Shown: positions 17,548 to 25,395 of the stretch, one piece after another
Layout of the letters: every line of letters begins with the position of its first letter
Position numbering within the stretch: the first letter of the stretch is position 1
Source of the DNA: Sanguibacter inulinus
GTDB taxonomy: Bacteria > Actinomycetota > Actinomycetes > Actinomycetales > Cellulomonadaceae
DNA: 43,942 nt
Assembly: GCF_013415325.1 (NCBI RefSeq)
Contig: NZ_JACBYE010000037.1
Coordinates: 1 to 43,942, forward strand
Reading direction: 5' to 3'
The notes under the pieces: model-generated
The model's input: the letters and a program-made list of their open reading frames with translations, nothing else
What the model was told of the DNA's origin: nothing
Database searches by the model: none
Made by a program: the position numbers and the translations under genes

Positions 17548-17958
17548 ATGACCGTCCAGCTGCTGAGCCCCGAGGGCATGCCCCAGCCCGTCCCGTACCA
17601 CCACGTCGCGGTCGGCACCGGCGCCCGTCAGGTGCACGTGTCCGGGCAGATCTCCCGCGGGCCCGACGGGACGCCGCTCGCCCCTGACGACCTCGCCGGG
17701 CAGGTCGCGCAGGCCCTGCGGAACACCGCGACGGGCCTGGCTGGCGCGGGCGCGACCTTCCGCGACGTCGTCCGGCTGACCTTCTACGTCACGCACTGGG
17801 CGCCCGAGAAGATCGACGCGTTCATGGCGGGTGTCGAGAGCGTCGCCACCGAGCTCGACCTCCCGACACCGATGCCGCCGGCGTCGCTCATCGGGGTGGA
17901 GTACCTCTTCATGCCCGACGTGCTGGTCGAGGTGGAGGCGACGGCTGTGCTCGACTGA
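17548..17958 (+). CDS. RidA/YjgF family enamine/imine deaminase-like protein
   Basis: A 136-residue RidA-family protein, a cytoplasmic trimer in known members, which hydrolyses reactive enamine/imine intermediates. Seen: HHVAVGTGARQVHVSGQISRG, the AGATFRDVVRLTFYVTHW strand, and the C-terminal PASLIGVEYLFMPDVLVEVEATAVL. The canonical catalytic Arg region (usually ARxxVxVxxLP) reads PASLIGVEYLF here, with no Arg, so it may belong to a non-deaminase branch. GAGGAG lies 7 nt before the ATG. Divergent from HxlR, so expression is probably induced by the signal HxlR senses. Confidence 0.88.
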   Translation: MTVQLLSPEGMPQPVPYHHVAVGTGARQVHVSGQISRGPDGTPLAPDDLAGQVAQALRNTATGLAGAGATFRDVVRLTFYVTHWAPEKIDAFMAGVESVATELDLPTPMPPASLIGVEYLFMPDVLVEVEATAVLD

Positions 17959-17987
17959 GCGTCGGCCGGGGCCGGCGCCGCACCCCC

Positions 17988-18533
17988 TCAGCCGCCGACC
18001 TTCGAGGCGATGACCCCGATGACCGCCGCGCCCCACATGGTCACCATCGAGATGAAGCCGACCACCTGGGCGACCTCCATCAGTCGTGGGGTCGGTGCGT
18101 CACCGGGGTTGATAAGACCGAAGACGCCGGTCGTGGTCGAGTACGTCGGACGCATCGGCACGTGGAACTGCCGGACGTCGAAGTCGGTGAGTGCGAGGGC
18201 GGGCTCGCCGCGAAGCGCGGCCTGTTCACGGCGGCGCCGGAGCCGGCCCACCTGCACTGCGTACCAGGCGAGGGTGCCGTACTGGGTGATGAAGCTCAGG
18301 CCCCACCCGAGGAAGGCCACACCGATCACCGGCCCGGCGTCGTCGGTCGCCCGGATCAGCGCGACGCCGATCGCGACCAGCGCGGCGCCAGCCAGGAGGG
18401 CGAAGGGGATGGCCCACCACGAGCCCGAGCGGTCGTCCCTGTAGGGGGACGGCGACCGCACCGGGCGGAGCATCTCGACCAGGTGGTCCCGGTGCGACGG
18501 GGTCGCCGTCTCCTTCTCGTCCCATGTCGCCAT
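17988..18533 (-). CDS. Hypothetical membrane protein (three predicted spans)
   Basis: A 181-residue protein with hydrophobic segments at about 40-61 (WWAIPFALLAGAALVAIGVAL), 68-92 (VIGVAFLGWGLSFITQY) and 155-176 (VVGFISMVTMWGAAVIGVIA), with an Arg-rich loop (GRLRRRREQAALRGE) between spans 2 and 3. No family recognised. ATG 18533 is preceded by GAGGAGG. It converges with RidA; the 29-bp gap is GC-rich and could fold. A perfect 18-bp palindrome lies about 100 bp upstream of its start. Confidence 0.7.
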   Translation of the reverse strand: MATWDEKETATPSHRDHLVEMLRPVRSPSPYRDDRSGSWWAIPFALLAGAALVAIGVALIRATDDAGPVIGVAFLGWGLSFITQYGTLAWYAVQVGRLRRRREQAALRGEPALALTDFDVRQFHVPMRPTYSTTTGVFGLINPGDAPTPRLMEVAQVVGFISMVTMWGAAVIGVIASKVGG

Positions 18534-18629
18534 CGGTCTGCGCCTCCTCGGTCGGGTCCTGCGGCGCCGGGTGGCGCCAGGTCCCGATCATCTGCCCGTG
18601 ACGACAGCCTCCACCAGCCCTGGCGATGG

Positions 18630-18647
18630 GGAGAGGTGCACCTCTCC
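18630..18647. promoter_or_regulatory. Perfect 18-bp palindrome (operator-like)
   Basis: GGAGAGGTGCACCTCTCC is its own reverse complement with no loop, which fits a protein-binding site better than an RNA hairpin. It is 97 bp upstream of the membrane-protein gene and 83 bp downstream of the TetR stop. The regulator is unknown. Confidence 0.5.
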
Positions 18648-18729
18648 GTCGTCGTCTTGGCTCATCCGCAGCCTGCGGCCGGACCGGTCGTGTCGTCCCG
18701 CCGTCCTGGTCTCGCCCCCAGACGGATGG

Positions 18730-19377
18730 TCAGCGGTACCCGTCCCACACCGGCGACGGGAAGAGGACCTGCTCGAACCGTGCCCAGCCTTCCTCCATGC
18801 TCACGGCCGGGGAGCGGAACGACCGCAGCTGGACGCCGTCCATCGCCTCGATGGCCATCTCGACGAGACCGCGGGCGTCCTCCCAGGGGCCGACCTCGGG
18901 CGGCAGGCGCCAGGTGGTGCGGGAGTAGAGCTCCCAGGTGGCGTCGGGGCGCGCGTCGAAGTAACCGTGCGCGGGGTGCTCGGGGGAGATGGCCTCGGCA
19001 CCGAGCACCATGTACAGACGGACGAGCTGCGGCTCGGCGGCGTTGTTGCGCACGAGGAAGCGGCAGTACCCGGGGAAGGACGCGCCGTCGGGATGCGTCG
19101 CGGCAGGGTCGCCGCTCGCGATGTACGCCTCGGGGTCGAACCTGCGGTCGTAGCGCTGCTCGACGATGAGCTGCAGCAGGCCCTCTTTGGTCCCGACGTA
19201 GTGCAGCAGGCCGGCCTGGCTGATGCCCACGGCGTTCGCGACGTCCTGGAGCGAGAGCCCGTAGAACCCGTGCTGGCTGACGAGGCGGGTCGACTCTTCG
19301 AGGATCTGCGCGGTGCGGGCCTCGCGCGTGAGGCGGACGCGACGCCTCGGCGCGCCGTCCGTGGTGGTTCCGGTCAT
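18730..19377 (-). CDS. TetR family repressor of the glycosidase module
   Basis: A 215-residue TetR-type regulator: helix-turn-helix at about 18-62 (REARTAQILEESTRLVSQHG, LSLQDVANAVGISQAGLLHYVGTKEGLL), then a ligand-binding domain. It is divergent from the MFS gene, and the operator at 19461-19478 lies over that gene's transcription start. The same operator core recurs at 24.73 kb before the GH42 gene, so this protein most likely controls the whole sugar module with an oligosaccharide or sugar as inducer. ATG 19377 has no ribosome site; -10 TACGGT ends 6 nt before it, suggesting a leaderless transcript. C-terminal part (EEGWARFEQVLFPSPVWDGYR) is typical of sugar-linked actinobacterial TetR proteins, by impression only. 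Confidence 0.9.
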   Translation of the reverse strand: MTGTTTDGAPRRRVRLTREARTAQILEESTRLVSQHGFYGLSLQDVANAVGISQAGLLHYVGTKEGLLQLIVEQRYDRRFDPEAYIASGDPAATHPDGASFPGYCRFLVRNNAAEPQLVRLYMVLGAEAISPEHPAHGYFDARPDATWELYSRTTWRLPPEVGPWEDARGLVEMAIEAMDGVQLRSFRSPAVSMEEGWARFEQVLFPSPVWDGYR

Positions 19378-19423
19378 CCCCGCACCGTACCGCCTGGTCC
19401 GCGACGCCCATCGGAGGCGGCTG

Positions 19424-19478
19424 TTGACTTTCTTACCGCGCGGTCGTAATTTGCTCCTATCTACCGATCACTCGGTAG
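19424..19478 (+). promoter_or_regulatory. MFS promoter with overlapping TetR operator
   Basis: Plus-strand -35 TTGACT (19424-19429), a 17-bp spacer and -10 TAATTT (19447-19452) predict transcription from about 19459. The palindrome CTACCGA-TCAC-TCGGTAG (19461-19478) covers the start site, so a bound repressor would block initiation. The core TACC-N8-GGTA (19462-19477) is shared with the site at 24732-24747. Confidence 0.8.
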
Positions 19479-19550
19479 TGGTGAGCCTCCTCCGGGAGGC
19501 CCGCGTCTCAAGGCTGAGCCGCACGACTCCCATGACCAAAGAAGGTTCAC

Positions 19551-20852
19551 ATGGACACCCGCACCCCCCTCGCCGACGAGGGCTCGACCCCGACCACCCA
19601 GGCCGCCGACCTGGCCCCCGACACCGGAGCGCCCTTCACCCGTGCGCTCACCCTGAGGTTCGGTGCCGGGTTCTTCGCCTTCGGTCTGCTGTGGATCGTC
19701 GGTCTCCAGATCGTCGCCGCCGTCCTGCTGCCCCAGCGGCTGCTCGACATCGGTGTCGAGTCGCCCGAGGCCCTGCTCGGGACCATCAGCGCCGTGACCG
19801 CCGTCGTGTCCCTGGTGTCGAACCTGCTGTTCGGCAACCTCTCGGACAGGTCCCGCGGCCGCTTCGGCCGCCGCGCGCCGTGGATCCTCGTCGGTGGGCT
19901 GGTCGGTGGTGTCTCGCTCACCCTCATCGGTGTGCTCACCAGCTCGGCGCTCATCATGGTCGCGTACTGCGTGTCCATGGTCGGGCTCAACATGATGCTC
20001 GCGCCCGCGGTCGCGGTCCTCGCCGACAGGGTGCCCATGCGCGTGCGCGGCACGATGTCCGCCTTCTACGGGGGCGGGCTCGCCGCCGGGGCACCTCTCG
20101 GCAGCCTCGTCGGGGCCGCCTTCATCACCGGCGCGCTCCCCGGCTTCGTCCTCGGTGGTGCGCTCATGGCCGGGTCGGCTGTCGTCGCGCTCGCCGTCTG
20201 GCCCCGCGAGAGGTCCGCGGTCGACCTGCCGCCTGCGGCCGGTGGCTTCCGCGAGCTGCTGCGCTCGTTCCGGCCGCCGCGCAACGCCCCAGACTTCTAC
20301 CTGGCCTTCGCCGGCCGCCTCTTCATGCTGGTCAGCTATCAGATGATCATGGCGTACCAGCTGTACATCGTCCGCGACCACGTGGGGCAGACGACCGCCG
20401 AGTCCGCCAAGACCATCGCGACCATGTCGGTGATCCTCCTCGTCGTCTCGCTCGTCGGCTCTGTCGCGGCCGGTCCGGTCTCCGACCTCATCGGTCGGCG
20501 CAAGCTGCCCGTCGTCGTGTCGAGCCTGCTGTTCGCCGTGGGCATCGCGATGCCGTGGATCTGGCCGACGCCGACAGGCATGTTCCTCTTCGCGGCGATC
20601 GCCGGCTTCGGCTACGGGGTGTACACCTCGGTCGACCAGGCCCTCAACGTCGACGTGCTGCCCGACGAGGAGCAGGCCGGAAAAGACCTCGGCATCCTCA
20701 ACCTGTCGACCACCGCCGGGCAGACTGTCGGGCCGCTCGTGACCTCCGCCCTCGTCGTGTCGACCGGCGGCTACGGGCTCGTCTTCCCGGTGGCCATCGT
20801 GGCTGCGCTGCTCGGTGCCTTCTTCATCACGCGGATCAAGTCCGTGAAGTGA
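19551..20852 (+). CDS. MFS transporter, probable glycoside importer
   Basis: A 433-residue major facilitator with 12 predicted spans. The loop 2-3 signature is GNLSDRSRGRFGRRAPWI, and loop 8-9 has GPVSDLIGRRK, both MFS hallmarks; a cytoplasmic QALNVDVLPDEEQAGKDLGILNLS segment resembles the GPH/sugar-porter-like actinobacterial group. Being first in an operon with a cytoplasmic GH30 and co-regulated with a GH42, it probably imports an intact beta-linked oligosaccharide. GAAGG lies 5 nt before the ATG. The GH30 gene follows after 78 bp. Confidence 0.88.
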   Translation: MDTRTPLADEGSTPTTQAADLAPDTGAPFTRALTLRFGAGFFAFGLLWIVGLQIVAAVLLPQRLLDIGVESPEALLGTISAVTAVVSLVSNLLFGNLSDRSRGRFGRRAPWILVGGLVGGVSLTLIGVLTSSALIMVAYCVSMVGLNMMLAPAVAVLADRVPMRVRGTMSAFYGGGLAAGAPLGSLVGAAFITGALPGFVLGGALMAGSAVVALAVWPRERSAVDLPPAAGGFRELLRSFRPPRNAPDFYLAFAGRLFMLVSYQMIMAYQLYIVRDHVGQTTAESAKTIATMSVILLVVSLVGSVAAGPVSDLIGRRKLPVVVSSLLFAVGIAMPWIWPTPTGMFLFAAIAGFGYGVYTSVDQALNVDVLPDEEQAGKDLGILNLSTTAGQTVGPLVTSALVVSTGGYGLVFPVAIVAALLGAFFITRIKSVK

Positions 20853-20930
20853 GGTCCGCGGGCGGGACGGCCGACGGTCGACCTGCCCGAGCGCCTCGGC
20901 CACCCCCGCACCACCAGCTAGGAGAACCTC

Positions 20931-22271
20931 GTGACCACCTGGACCGCTTCCACCTTCGACGCCCTCTGGACAGACCGGGGAGCGCCCACCCCGGGGGCGT
21001 CTGACGCGCGCGGGCTCACGCTCACCGGCACGCGCGGCCAGACGCTGCGCGGCTTCGGCGGCACCTTCAACGAGCTCGGTCACCGCGCCATCTCGGCGCT
21101 CTCCGAGGACGACCAGGAGACGATCTACCGAGAGCTCTTCAGCCCGGACGAGCTCAACTTCCGGGTGAACAGGTCCGCCGTCGGCGCGAACGACTTCGCG
21201 GCGTCCTGGTACTCCTACGACGAGACCCCGGGCGACTACGCCCTCGAGCACTTCTCGGTCGAGCGCGACGAAGACCACGTGATCCCGTTCATCCGGCAGG
21301 CCCAGCGCTACCAGGACGACATGGTGCTGCACTGCTCGCCGTGGAGCCCGCCCACCTGGATGAAGAACCCGCCGGCCTACAACTTCGGCACCCTCGTCAT
21401 GACGCAGGAGAACCTCGACGCCTACGCGCAGTACTTCGTGAGGTTCGTGCAGGCCTACGCCGAGCGTGGCATCACGGTGAGCCAGGTGCACGTGCAGAAC
21501 GAGGTGTTCGCGGACCAGAAGTTCCCGTCCTGCGTGTGGACGTCCGAGCAGCTGCGGATCTTCGTCCGCGACCACCTGGGGCCGGCCTTCGAGGCCGCGG
21601 GGCTCACGGCCAAGATCTTCCTCGGGACCCTCAACGGCCCGGAAGACATGAAGTTCACGGCGACCGGCCAGGCGCTCACCAACTACGCGCGCTTCGTCGA
21701 CAACATCCTCTTCGACGACGAGGCCCGCAAGCACATCGCCGGGATCGGCTACCAGTGGGCTGGTCAGCACGCTGTCGCCCGCACGCACGACGCGTGGCCC
21801 GAGCTCGAGATCATGCAGACCGAGTCGGAGTGCGGTTTTGGCGACAACAACTGGGAGGAGGCCGAGTACGTCTTCCACCTGGTCCGCCACTATCTCCAGC
21901 ACGGGGCGACCGGCTACACCTACTGGAACATGGCCCTCGAGCCTGGTGGTCTGAGCACCTGGGGCTGGCCGCAGAACTCGCTCATCACCGTGGACACCCA
22001 GGCGCGCACCTTCACGCGCAACTTCGAGTACTACGTTCTCAAGCACTACTCGGCCGCCGTGCGCCCCGGAGCCGTGCCGCTCGGAGTGACCGGGCGGTTC
22101 AGCGCGCAGGGCTCTGCCTACGAGAACCCGGACGGGTCGATCGTGGTGGTCGTGCAGAACGCGCTCGACCGCGACGAAGAGTTCGCCTTCACGGCGCCGG
22201 GGGACGAGGCGAAGAGCTTCCATGCGACGCTCGGGGCGCGGTCGCTGAACACCTTCGTGATCCCGGCGTAG
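20931..22271 (+). CDS. Glycoside hydrolase family 30, cytoplasmic
   Basis: A 446-residue GH30 enzyme (retaining beta-glycosidase: glucosylceramidase, beta-1,6-glucanase or related). The family start LRGFGGTFNELGHRAIS, CSPWSPPTWMKNP, and the acid/base motif VQNE (Glu191) and nucleophile in MQTESECG (Glu298) are intact; the C-terminal beta-sandwich ends SLNTFVIPA. There is no signal peptide, unlike secreted family members, so it acts on imported substrate. GTG 20931 is the start, with AGGAGAA 6-7 nt upstream. Substrate is not determined by sequence: beta-glucoside, beta-1,6-galactan fragment or another; the GH42 partner slightly favours a galactose-containing ligand. Confidence 0.93.
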   Translation: MTTWTASTFDALWTDRGAPTPGASDARGLTLTGTRGQTLRGFGGTFNELGHRAISALSEDDQETIYRELFSPDELNFRVNRSAVGANDFAASWYSYDETPGDYALEHFSVERDEDHVIPFIRQAQRYQDDMVLHCSPWSPPTWMKNPPAYNFGTLVMTQENLDAYAQYFVRFVQAYAERGITVSQVHVQNEVFADQKFPSCVWTSEQLRIFVRDHLGPAFEAAGLTAKIFLGTLNGPEDMKFTATGQALTNYARFVDNILFDDEARKHIAGIGYQWAGQHAVARTHDAWPELEIMQTESECGFGDNNWEEAEYVFHLVRHYLQHGATGYTYWNMALEPGGLSTWGWPQNSLITVDTQARTFTRNFEYYVLKHYSAAVRPGAVPLGVTGRFSAQGSAYENPDGSIVVVVQNALDRDEEFAFTAPGDEAKSFHATLGARSLNTFVIPA

Positions 22272-22311
22272 CCGGGCCCGTCCTCCTCCGCTGGCGCTGC
22301 CGGCATCCTGC

Positions 22312-22379
22312 CGAGATCGTGACTTCGGAGCGAGATCGTGACATAGAAAGGTCGCGCTCGCTCCGAAGTCACGATCTCG
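22312..22379. repeat. Perfect 23-bp inverted repeat between convergent glycosidases
   Basis: Positions 22312-22334 are the exact reverse complement of 22357-22379, with a 22-nt loop. The 12-mer CGAGATCGTGAC occurs at 22312-22323 and again at 22331-22342, so the left arm and loop share a repeated unit. The element is 41 bp beyond the GH30 stop. It could be a bidirectional terminator, but the AT-richer, repeated core looks like a dispersed REP-type element. Confidence 0.8.
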
Positions 22380-22435
22380 CTGTCGTGCTGGGCCTGCTTG
22401 ACCTGTTGCCTGGGTCGACAGGTCAGCAGGACCGA

Positions 22436-22471
22436 GCCGACGGGCCGTCGGTGTGGCGGCGGCCCGTCGGC
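22436..22471 (-). terminator. GH42 terminator hairpin
   Basis: A perfect 12-bp stem (22436-22447 with 22460-22471) and 12-nt loop, 17 bp beyond the GH42 stop on the minus strand. Another stem-loop, TGACCTGT/ACAGGTCA (22399-22406, 22418-22425), extended by CCTGC/GCAGG with one bulge, follows it. Together with the 23-bp repeat the 216-bp gap holds three hairpins. Confidence 0.7.
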
Positions 22472-22487
22472 ACGGTGATCGCGGGGG

Positions 22488-24662
22488 TCAGGCGAGCAGG
22501 TCGCCCTCGATCACCACGAGGTCCCAGGCGCCGATGGTTAGGGAGTCGCCGACGGTGATCTCCCCGTCGCCGAGCACAGACCGCCCGGCGACCGGGCTGT
22601 CGAGCGTCACCGGCTCGGCAGAGTAGTTGAGCAGGTAGGTCAGCTCGCGGCCCCGGGCGTTGGTGCCGCGCCGGACGCTCACGGTCCCGGCGAGCTCGTG
22701 CGGCCAGTCCCAGACTCCCGCGTCGCGCACGGCGACGGAGAGCGCGGCGCGGACGAGGTCGGGCGAGGTCATCGTCCCGAGGTGCAGCGCGGATCCGGAG
22801 CCCGAGCCCGGGCGGTGGCGGGTGATCGCCGCGTAGCCGTCGTAGGCCGGGTGGTCGTACCCGGCGAGCACCTCGGCGCCCTCGGGGGTGAGCAGCTCCA
22901 TGAAGCGTTGGGCTTGCGGGGAGCCGGTGACGCCCTGTGGAGCAGACTCCTCCACGGCTGTGCCGTCGGCAGCACCAGGTGCAGCACTGCTGTGCGCAGT
23001 CGCACCCGCCGGTACACCAGCACCAGCACCCTGCGCCGCGACCGCCCCGGCGAGGTCCCCGTGGAGCGTGAGCCCCACGCCGTCCGGCCGGGTGAACTGG
23101 TTGTACGTGACCCCGAGCGTCTCGGTCAGCCCGTGCGGTGCGCGGTCGTGCCACACGGTGACGTGCTCGTCGGCGACAGCCGTGCGGAAGGTCGTCACCA
23201 GGTGACCGCCCGCCGCGACGTGCTCGCGGAGCCGGGTGATCGTCGACTCCGGTGCGGAGTAGAGCGCGGGGGCGACGACGAGGGCGTACCGGCCGAGGTC
23301 CGGGTCGTCGGGGGAGACGAAGTCCACCTCGACGTTGAGCTCGAAGAGCGCGTCGTAGACCCAGCGCAGCACGTCGTTGTAGCCGATCGAGCTGCCGAAG
23401 ACCCCGTCGATGAACCCGGTCTCGACCGTGAACCACTGCAGCGCGGTGAGCGCCTCGTTGCTCACCATGATCGCGACCTTGTTGTCCTTGCGCAGGTGCA
23501 GCAGCGCGTCGCCCGCGGCGGCTGCCTCGCGCCCGAAGACACCGGCCTCCTCGTACGTCTGGTTGGACTCGAGGTCGTGGCTGAGCAGGCCCTTCCAGTA
23601 CGTCTCGAAGGAGTTGTGGATCGAGTGCCAATGCCAGTACATGAGGCCGTCGGCCCCGCTCGCCAGGTGGCTGTACGCCTGGAGGCGCAGCTGCCCGGGG
23701 TAGGGGAGCCAGCCGATCTGACCCTGCGCCTGCGTCTCGAGCACGAGGTAGTTGGCGCCGCTCTTGATCGAGCGGGTCATGTCCCCGCCGAAGGCGATCT
23801 CCTTGCCGGTGAGGCGCGACTGCGTCGGGTGGTAGATGTCCACCCCGGCGACGTCGACCGTCGCAGCAGCCTTGAAGTGGTCGACCGAGGGTTGCAGGCC
23901 GTAGGACCACCCGGGCGACCAGTCGAAGTCGAAGTTCTGCGTGACGAACTGGTCGTCGCGGGAGTACTCGCGGACGATCCCGGCCTGCCAGCCGAGGAAC
24001 TCCTCGACCAGACGACGCCGGTACTTCGCGAACTCTGCGCCGAGCGACCCGTTGATCGTGCCGCGCACGTCAGGGAAGTCCTCCCACGCGTCGATGCGGT
24101 TGGACCAGTAGGCGAGGCCGAAGGCGTCGTTGAGCGCACCGAGGTCGTCGCCGAACTCCGCGCGCAGGTACTTGACGAAGCCGCGCTGCACGTCGCGGGA
24201 GGCGGCCTCGTAGTACTTGGTCTCGTTGTCGATCTGGAACCCGATGACACCGGGGCGGTGCGCCGTGCGCTCCATGAGGCGCCGGATGACGCGCTCGGCG
24301 TGGAAACGGTACGTCGGGTTGGCGATGTTCATGATCTGCCGGGCGCCGTAGCGGCCCTCGCCGCGGTTCGTGACCGCCAGGACCTCCGGGTACGACTGCA
24401 CGAGCCAGGCGGGCACCGCGTAGGTAGGTGTCCCGACGATCACGTGGATGCCCGCAGCCTCGAAGGCGTCGAGCGCGCGGTCCACGTGCGTGAAGTCGAA
24501 GACGCCGGGCTGGGGTTCGAGCGAGCTCCACGTCGACTCGGCGATCCGCACCACGGTGATGCCCGCGGCCTTCATCATCTCGACGTCTGTGTCGATCCGG
24601 TCGGTCGGCATGTACTCGTCGTAGTACGCCGCACCGAACAACAGCTGGTCCACCGTGGTCAC
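22488..24662 (-). CDS. Glycoside hydrolase family 42 beta-galactosidase
   Basis: A 724-residue GH42 enzyme, normal length for the family, no signal peptide. TIM barrel from residue 8 (LFGAAYYDEYMP); acid/base Glu147 in GFQIDNETKYY and nucleophile Glu309 in YLVLETQ; GLMYWHWHS follows as expected, then the trimerisation domain and C-terminal beta domain. An Ala/Gly-rich insert lies near 560-590. Start: GTG 24662 is given, but GAAGGG touches that codon, and an in-frame GTG at 24653 (three residues shorter) has ideal 8-nt spacing and may be the true start. The operator at 24730-24753 matches that of the TetR/MFS promoter, so it is co-regulated with the GH30 operon. Confidence 0.95.
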   Translation of the reverse strand: MTTVDQLLFGAAYYDEYMPTDRIDTDVEMMKAAGITVVRIAESTWSSLEPQPGVFDFTHVDRALDAFEAAGIHVIVGTPTYAVPAWLVQSYPEVLAVTNRGEGRYGARQIMNIANPTYRFHAERVIRRLMERTAHRPGVIGFQIDNETKYYEAASRDVQRGFVKYLRAEFGDDLGALNDAFGLAYWSNRIDAWEDFPDVRGTINGSLGAEFAKYRRRLVEEFLGWQAGIVREYSRDDQFVTQNFDFDWSPGWSYGLQPSVDHFKAAATVDVAGVDIYHPTQSRLTGKEIAFGGDMTRSIKSGANYLVLETQAQGQIGWLPYPGQLRLQAYSHLASGADGLMYWHWHSIHNSFETYWKGLLSHDLESNQTYEEAGVFGREAAAAGDALLHLRKDNKVAIMVSNEALTALQWFTVETGFIDGVFGSSIGYNDVLRWVYDALFELNVEVDFVSPDDPDLGRYALVVAPALYSAPESTITRLREHVAAGGHLVTTFRTAVADEHVTVWHDRAPHGLTETLGVTYNQFTRPDGVGLTLHGDLAGAVAAQGAGAGVPAGATAHSSAAPGAADGTAVEESAPQGVTGSPQAQRFMELLTPEGAEVLAGYDHPAYDGYAAITRHRPGSGSGSALHLGTMTSPDLVRAALSVAVRDAGVWDWPHELAGTVSVRRGTNARGRELTYLLNYSAEPVTLDSPVAGRSVLGDGEITVGDSLTIGAWDLVVIEGDLLA

Positions 24663-24729
24663 CCTTCATCGCGCGTCCGCCACGGGCGATGGTGCGCCCG
24701 CGGCTCGTCCTCCGTCGGACACAGACCAC

Positions 24730-24753
24730 CTTACCTACTGATCGGTAGATAAG
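24730..24753. promoter_or_regulatory. Second operator of the sugar-module TetR
   Basis: A 24-bp imperfect palindrome (10 of 12 base pairs symmetrical) between the GH42 gene and the divergent Nudix-like gene. Its TACC-N8-GGTA core is at 24732-24747, and the 13-mer TGATCGGTAGATA (24739-24751) is identical to the reverse complement of 19458-19470 in the MFS promoter. Confidence 0.8.
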
Positions 24754-24782
24754 TGCGCGAGGTGCCTCGATATCCTGTCGCG

Positions 24783-25253
24783 ATGAACCGCAGACCCGAC
24801 GTCGTGGTCCGGACGACATCGGACGCTCCCTGGTTGCCGCCTGGGTCACGGGCCGAGGTGGTGCGGTCCTCCGTCGCGCCGAGCCCGGCCTGTCTCGTGC
24901 GGCTGCTGCTGCGCCGAGGGGACGAGGTCTTCTGCGTCCCGCGGGAGCAGACGGCCGCCCTCGACCTGCCGACGCGGGTGGTCGATCCTCCCGACCTCGA
25001 CGGGCGCGTCGCGGCTGCGCAGCTCGCCCTCGAGGTCCTCGGGCGGGATGCACGGCTGGTGCCGGTGGGCTTCGTCAGGAACGTGGTCGCCCAGGACACG
25101 CCGGACTACGGGTGGCCCGTGCCGGTCGCGCACTTCGTGGTCTGGGAGGCGACGGGCGTTCCCGTGGTCGACGGGGAGTGGGTCGAGGCGAGCGGTGCCG
25201 GGTCTCTGCTGGCTGAGCGGCACTGGTTCCCGCTGCTGTCTGCGCTCGGCTGA
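24783..25253 (+). CDS. Nudix-like domain protein (degenerate), leaderless
   Basis: A 156-residue protein with the strand order of a Nudix fold (CLVRLLLRRGDEVFCVPRE... LDLPTRVVDPPDLDG... AHFVVWEATG) but without a recognisable Nudix box (GX5EX7REUXEEXGU), so hydrolase activity is doubtful. It resembles Nudix-related actinobacterial proteins annotated by fold only. ATG 24783 lacks a ribosome site; -10 TATCCT (24771-24776) ends 6 nt before it, a leaderless promoter. The sugar-module operator lies directly upstream, so the gene may be under the same TetR. Converges with the Fic gene; the 142-bp gap holds no feature beyond GC-rich short stems. Confidence 0.7.
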   Translation: MNRRPDVVVRTTSDAPWLPPGSRAEVVRSSVAPSPACLVRLLLRRGDEVFCVPREQTAALDLPTRVVDPPDLDGRVAAAQLALEVLGRDARLVPVGFVRNVVAQDTPDYGWPVPVAHFVVWEATGVPVVDGEWVEASGAGSLLAERHWFPLLSALG

Positions 25254-25395
25254 CGGAGGGGTGCTGCCCCGGGGCGCGGTGATGGCGCGGCGACTGGCCG
25301 GCCGCGAGCGACACCCCGGGCTACGGGAGAAGCTCGTAGTACTGCTCTCGGGCCGTCATGGCGTGCCAGCCAGAGCTGCCTCTGCGTTGCTGCTC

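Noticed and set aside
19461-22223. 920-codon open frame on the minus strand opposite MFS and GH30
   Set aside because: A shadow of high-GC codon bias: the plus-strand genes carry full family motifs, and the minus translation is His/Arg/Glu-rich with no fold.
22698-24752. 684-codon plus-strand frame opposite GH42
   Set aside because: Shadow of a GH42 gene with both catalytic Glu residues; V/R/E-rich translation.
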